A DNA stretch of 64,000 bases from an uncultured Acidimicrobiales bacterium (GTDB lineage Bacteria; Actinomycetota; Acidimicrobiia; Acidimicrobiales; SHLQ01): NCBI GenBank assembly GCA_937922235.1, contig CAKZVC010000029.1:1-64000 (forward strand), given 5' to 3'. The notes beneath the pieces were generated by a model. It did no database searches. It had not been told where the DNA came from and saw only the letters and a list, made by a program, of their open reading frames with translations. Positions 61,131 to 64,000 of the stretch are shown piece by piece (within the stretch, counting starts at the first letter, position 1; the number at the start of each line of letters is the position of its first letter). The position numbers and the translations under genes were made by a program.

Positions 61131-62462
61131 ATGAAGAGCACTCACCTCAAGAAACGAGCGTTTCTTGTCCTAACGGCGCTGCTCGCCATCGTGTTGCCCA
61201 CCGCAACCACGACTGCAGCCGGCGCAACAACGAACTATGGCTACTACGGCCAGACCGAAGCGACCTATCAGGTCGAGTTCACCAACATCACGAGCGGCCA
61301 GTACCTGACACCGCCCAACTTCCTCGCCCACGAACGCAACGTCGATGTCTTCCAGCAGGGCCAGAAAGCAAGCCCGGGTGTTCAGGCAGTAGCCGAGAAC
61401 GGCGCAGTTCCCGTGCTCGCTGAAGAGCTCGCCGGCCTTGCGTCAAGTGGCGGAGGCGTTAGCGGTGTCGGTGGAGATGGCCCGCTCGCTCCCGGCGCAT
61501 CTACCTCGTTCGACTTCACCACCACGAGCAGCCGTTTGAGCATCGTGTCGATGGTCATCTGCACCAACGACGGATTCGCCGGCCTCGACGCCCGTAGCCT
61601 CCCCGGCCGCGACGGACAGACCCGCACCTACTACCTCCGGGCCTACGACGCCGGAACCGAGATCAACACCGAGAACCGCGCAGACATTGTCCCCGCACCA
61701 TTCTGTGGTGACGGCGGCGGCACCGGCGAAAGCAACCCAGAGCTCGCCGAGAATGGCGTCATCCGCAACCACCGCACCCTCCGCGGTGTCGGCGACCTTC
61801 CCGCCAAGTTCGACTGGCGTGGCCCGGTTGCAAAGATGACCGTCACCCGTGTTAACCCCGCTCCGACGTACACCATCACCGCCGAGAACATCACCTCCGG
61901 CCAGTACCTCACCCCACCAAACTTCGCTGTGCATAGCCGTCATGCCGACGTGTTCCAGCGGGGCCAGAAAGCAAGCCCGGGTGTTCAGGCAGTCGCCGAG
62001 AACGGTGCTGTTCCGGTACTTGCGGCTGAGCTCGCGAATGCGATCGACGCGGCCGGACTCGGTGTCAGCGGTGTTGGTGGAGATGGCCCGCTCGCTCCTG
62101 GAGAGTCGACGACCTTCACCGTGGAGAGTAAAGAGCGCCGTTTGAGCATCGTGTCGATGGTCATCTGCACCAACGACGGATTCGCCGGCCTCGACGCTCG
62201 CAGCCTTCCACGCTGGGACGGACAGACCCGCACCTACTACCTCCGGGCCTACGACGCCGGAACCGAGATCAACACCGAGAACCGCGCAGACATCGTCCCC
62301 GCACCATTCTGTGGTGACGGCGGCGGCACCGGCGAAAGCAACCCAGAGCTCGCCGAGAATGGCGTCATCCGCAACCACCGCACCCTCCGCGGTGTCGGCG
62401 ACCTTCCCGCCAAGTTCGACTGGCGTGGCCCAGTGATGAAGATCACTGTCACCCGGAACTAG
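61131..62462 (+). CDS. Secreted protein with two tandem spondin-N domains
   Basis: A 443-residue exported protein (signal peptide about residues 1-31, ending near TTAAGA). It has two spondin_N-type domains (about 43-240 and 246-443), each with the order NITSGQYLTPPNF, QKASPGVQAVAENGAVPVLA, GVGGDGPLAPG, RLSIVSMVICTNDGFAGLDA and PAKFDWRGPV. The domains are over 80 percent alike by eye, and their second halves (61531-61847 and 62137-62453) are nearly identical in DNA. In animals this domain is found in extracellular matrix proteins; bacterial roles are unknown. Confidence 0.87.
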   Translation: MKSTHLKKRAFLVLTALLAIVLPTATTTAAGATTNYGYYGQTEATYQVEFTNITSGQYLTPPNFLAHERNVDVFQQGQKASPGVQAVAENGAVPVLAEELAGLASSGGGVSGVGGDGPLAPGASTSFDFTTTSSRLSIVSMVICTNDGFAGLDARSLPGRDGQTRTYYLRAYDAGTEINTENRADIVPAPFCGDGGGTGESNPELAENGVIRNHRTLRGVGDLPAKFDWRGPVAKMTVTRVNPAPTYTITAENITSGQYLTPPNFAVHSRHADVFQRGQKASPGVQAVAENGAVPVLAAELANAIDAAGLGVSGVGGDGPLAPGESTTFTVESKERRLSIVSMVICTNDGFAGLDARSLPRWDGQTRTYYLRAYDAGTEINTENRADIVPAPFCGDGGGTGESNPELAENGVIRNHRTLRGVGDLPAKFDWRGPVMKITVTRN

Positions 62463-62505
62463 CCGCGACGTCTCGACTCTTCCGGTCGAGACTCGCGAAA
62501 ACCTG

Positions 62506-62545
62506 AGAGGCCGGGCCCAAGGGCCCGGCCTCTTCGTGTTTTTTC
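62506..62545 (+). terminator. Rho-independent terminator of the spondin gene
   Basis: A 13-bp GC-rich stem (62506-62518 with 62521-62533) with a minimal AA loop is followed by TCTTCGTGTTTTTT. It is the clearest intrinsic terminator in the window. Confidence 0.93.
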
Positions 62546-62581
62546 TGAGGATGATGCTCGCTGGGCGTGCATCATCCTCAG
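62545..62581. terminator. Second hairpin downstream of ftsH
   Basis: A perfect 13-bp stem, CTGAGGATGATGC (62545-62557) with its complement (62569-62581), and an 11-nt loop. It sits just beyond the ftsH stop on the minus strand. It lacks a T-tract on that strand. Its left arm resembles the hairpin at 25122. Confidence 0.5.
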
Positions 62582-62595
62582 AGGAACAGCTGGTA

Positions 62596-64000
62596 CTACT
62601 TCTTGGCGGTAGTTCCGCGAAGGTCGATCGTGTTCGTTGCTTCCGATGCAACTGGACCAATGGCCCGGAAGATCTCGGTGAGCTCAGCCTTGTTGAGCGT
62701 TTCCTTCTCGATGAGTGCCTCGGCCATTTGGTCGAGCACCGGACGATGGAGGGTGAGAATCTCACGGGCCTCTTCAGCTGCTGCCGCAATCATCTTCGCG
62801 ATCTCGTCATCGATCTTCATCGCCAAGTCGTCGGAGTAGTTCTTCTGCGACGACATCGCGTACTGCTCACCGACCGAAGCACCAAACTTCTGCAGACCGA
62901 GCGAACTCATTCCGTACTCCGTCACCATCGACCGAGCCAGAATCGTCACACGCTGAAGATCGTTGTGCGCACCTGTCGTCGGGTCACCGAAGATGATCTC
63001 CTCGGCAATTCGACCGCCGAGCAACATCGCCATCTCGTCATTGAGCTCCGAGCGGCTGCGAAGGATCTTGTCCTTCTCGGGAAGCGCAAGCGTAAACCCG
63101 AGCGCCTTCCCGCGGGCGATGATCGAGACCTTGTGGATCGGGTCAGCATTTGGCAGCACGTGCCCAACAATTGCGTGACCGGCTTCGTGGTACGCAATGA
63201 CGTACTTTTCGCGCTCGGACAGCGTGTTGGCGCCCTTCTCGGGCCCAGCGATCACTCGATCGAGCGCATCGTCGATCTCGGCATCGCCGATGGTCGACTT
63301 ATCTCGACGGGCCGCAAGCAATGCCGCTTCGTTGAGGAGGTTGGCAATGTCGGCACCGGTGAATCCAGGGGTGCGGCGAGCAATCGTCTCGACGTCGGCG
63401 TCTGGGCCAAGCGGCTTGCCCTTGCTGTGCACCGCAACGATTTGGCGGCGACCCTCAAGGTCAGGGGTTTCGACGGCTACTTGACGGTCGAAGCGACCTG
63501 GACGTAGCAATGCGGCATCGAGCACATCGGGGCGGTTCGTTGCGGCGATGAAGAGCACACCGGTGTCAACGTCGAATCCGTCCATCTCGACGAGGAGCTG
63601 GTTGAGGGTCTGCTCGCGTTCCTCGTTGCCCGCAACTGCACTTCCGCCGCGATGCCGACCAACAGCGTCGATCTCATCAACAAAGATGATCGCAGGCGCC
63701 TCTTTGCGAGCCTCTTCAAACAGGTTGCGCACTCGGCTTGCGCCGACACCCGCATACATTTCGACGAAGTCGGATCCCGAGAGGGTGAAGAACGGAACGC
63801 CAGCTTCTCCAGCGACAGCACGAGCGAGCAAGGTCTTGCCGGTGCCGGGAGGGCCGTACAGGAGCACACCCTTTGGAATCTTGGCGCCGATGTCGGTGAA
63901 GCGGCTTGGGTCGAGCAGAAAGTCACGGACTTCGCCGAGTTCGATAACTGCTTCATGGCAGCCAGCAACATCTGCGAACGTGACGTCTTGAGTCGTCTTG
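62596..64000 (-). CDS. ftsH: ATP-dependent zinc metalloprotease FtsH (5' end outside window)
   Basis: The C-terminal 468 codons of an AAA+ membrane protease that degrades misfolded membrane proteins. Visible are the start of the AAA domain (DVTFADVAG), Walker [17 protein letters not shown], Walker [12 protein letters not shown], the second region of homology [11 protein letters not shown], and the zinc motif [12 protein letters not shown]. The frame stays open to the window edge, so the N-terminal membrane segments lie outside. The end is normal for an actinobacterial FtsH. Confidence 0.97.
   Translation of the reverse strand, partial: KTTQDVTFADVAGCHEAVIELGEVRDFLLDPSRFTDIGAKIPKGVLLYGPPGTGKTLLARAVAGEAGVPFFTLSGSDFVEMYAGVGASRVRNLFEEARKEAPAIIFVDEIDAVGRHRGGSAVAGNEEREQTLNQLLVEMDGFDVDTGVLFIAATNRPDVLDAALLRPGRFDRQVAVETPDLEGRRQIVAVHSKGKPLGPDADVETIARRTPGFTGADIANLLNEAALLAARRDKSTIGDAEIDDALDRVIAGPEKGANTLSEREKYVIAYHEAGHAIVGHVLPNADPIHKVSIIARGKALGFTLALPEKDKILRSRSELNDEMAMLLGGRIAEEIIFGDPTTGAHNDLQRVTILARSMVTEYGMSSLGLQKFGASVGEQYAMSSQKNYSDDLAMKIDDEIAKMIAAAAEEAREILTLHRPVLDQMAEALIEKETLNKAELTEIFRAIGPVASEATNTIDLRGTTAKK

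Noticed and set aside
61443-62789. A 448-codon minus-strand open frame across the spondin gene and ftsH end
   Set aside because: It spans a strong terminator and mirrors the tandem spondin repeats. The real gene on the plus strand has a signal peptide and known domains.

Overview
The window is high-GC bacterial DNA whose gene content points to an actinobacterium, most probably the class Acidimicrobiia (Ilumatobacter-like). This is an inference from the repertoire: MetZ-type methionine synthesis, citramalate synthase next to leuB, an actinobacterial-style SerC, many Asp/Glu/Thr-rich secreted lipoproteins, and a reductive-dehalogenase-like protein. Genes are tightly packed, with many 4-8 nt start/stop overlaps. 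I see no transposase, integrase, phage structural gene, rRNA or CRISPR array.

Layout. 0-6 kb: tRNA-Glu(CUC), an APH-fold kinase, a DUF218 protein, a flavin reductase, gltX and a secreted excalibur/RTX calcium-binding protein. 6-14 kb: a repeat-rich gap, the leuB-cimA operon (branched-chain amino acids by the citramalate route), a SIMPL protein, lipoproteins, an extradiol dioxygenase, a 2OG-Fe oxygenase and a 3-hydroxyisobutyrate-dehydrogenase-like gene. 14.4-16.2 kb: a LysR regulator gene saturated with a 13-nt palindrome. 16-25 kb: a NatAB-like ABC exporter, a TSUP exporter, a rhodanese-metZ pair, greA, an alpha/beta hydrolase and a beta-helix lipoprotein. 25-28 kb: a large UPF1-like helicase with a nuclease-like tail.

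28-46 kb is dominated by vitamin B12. A cobalamin riboswitch precedes btuF-btuC-(btuD::cobO)-cobU. A second group is lipoprotein-cobT-cobS, and cobQ lies further on between two paralogous TIMP-like Cys-Ser-Cys membrane proteins. No corrin-ring genes are present, so the window encodes uptake, adenosylation, nucleotide-loop assembly and amidation. A reductive-dehalogenase/QueG-like iron-sulfur protein, a plausible B12 user, lies in the same stretch, along with fatty-acid genes, a DUF2277 protein and a two-component system. 46-64 kb: leuC-leuD, a fatty-acid desaturase, secreted beta-propeller and SdrD-B-like proteins, an S9 peptidase, an acyl-CoA dehydrogenase, an aminotransferase, serC, a protein with two spondin-N domains, and the truncated ftsH.

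The most unusual signal is not a gene. Three sequence families of a 13-nt, CAG-centred palindrome (consensus GGNGNCAGNCNCC) occur in separate clusters. At two loci 32 kb apart the 13-mer alternates with a 15-nt hairpin (TYCCGCTNAGYGGRA) at an exact 14-nt spacing and 56-nt period. One family has entered the LysR coding sequence in frame and supplies its apparent start codon. Other points of note are the in-frame BtuD-CobO fusion with an internal ribosome site, and the near-identical tandem spondin repeats.
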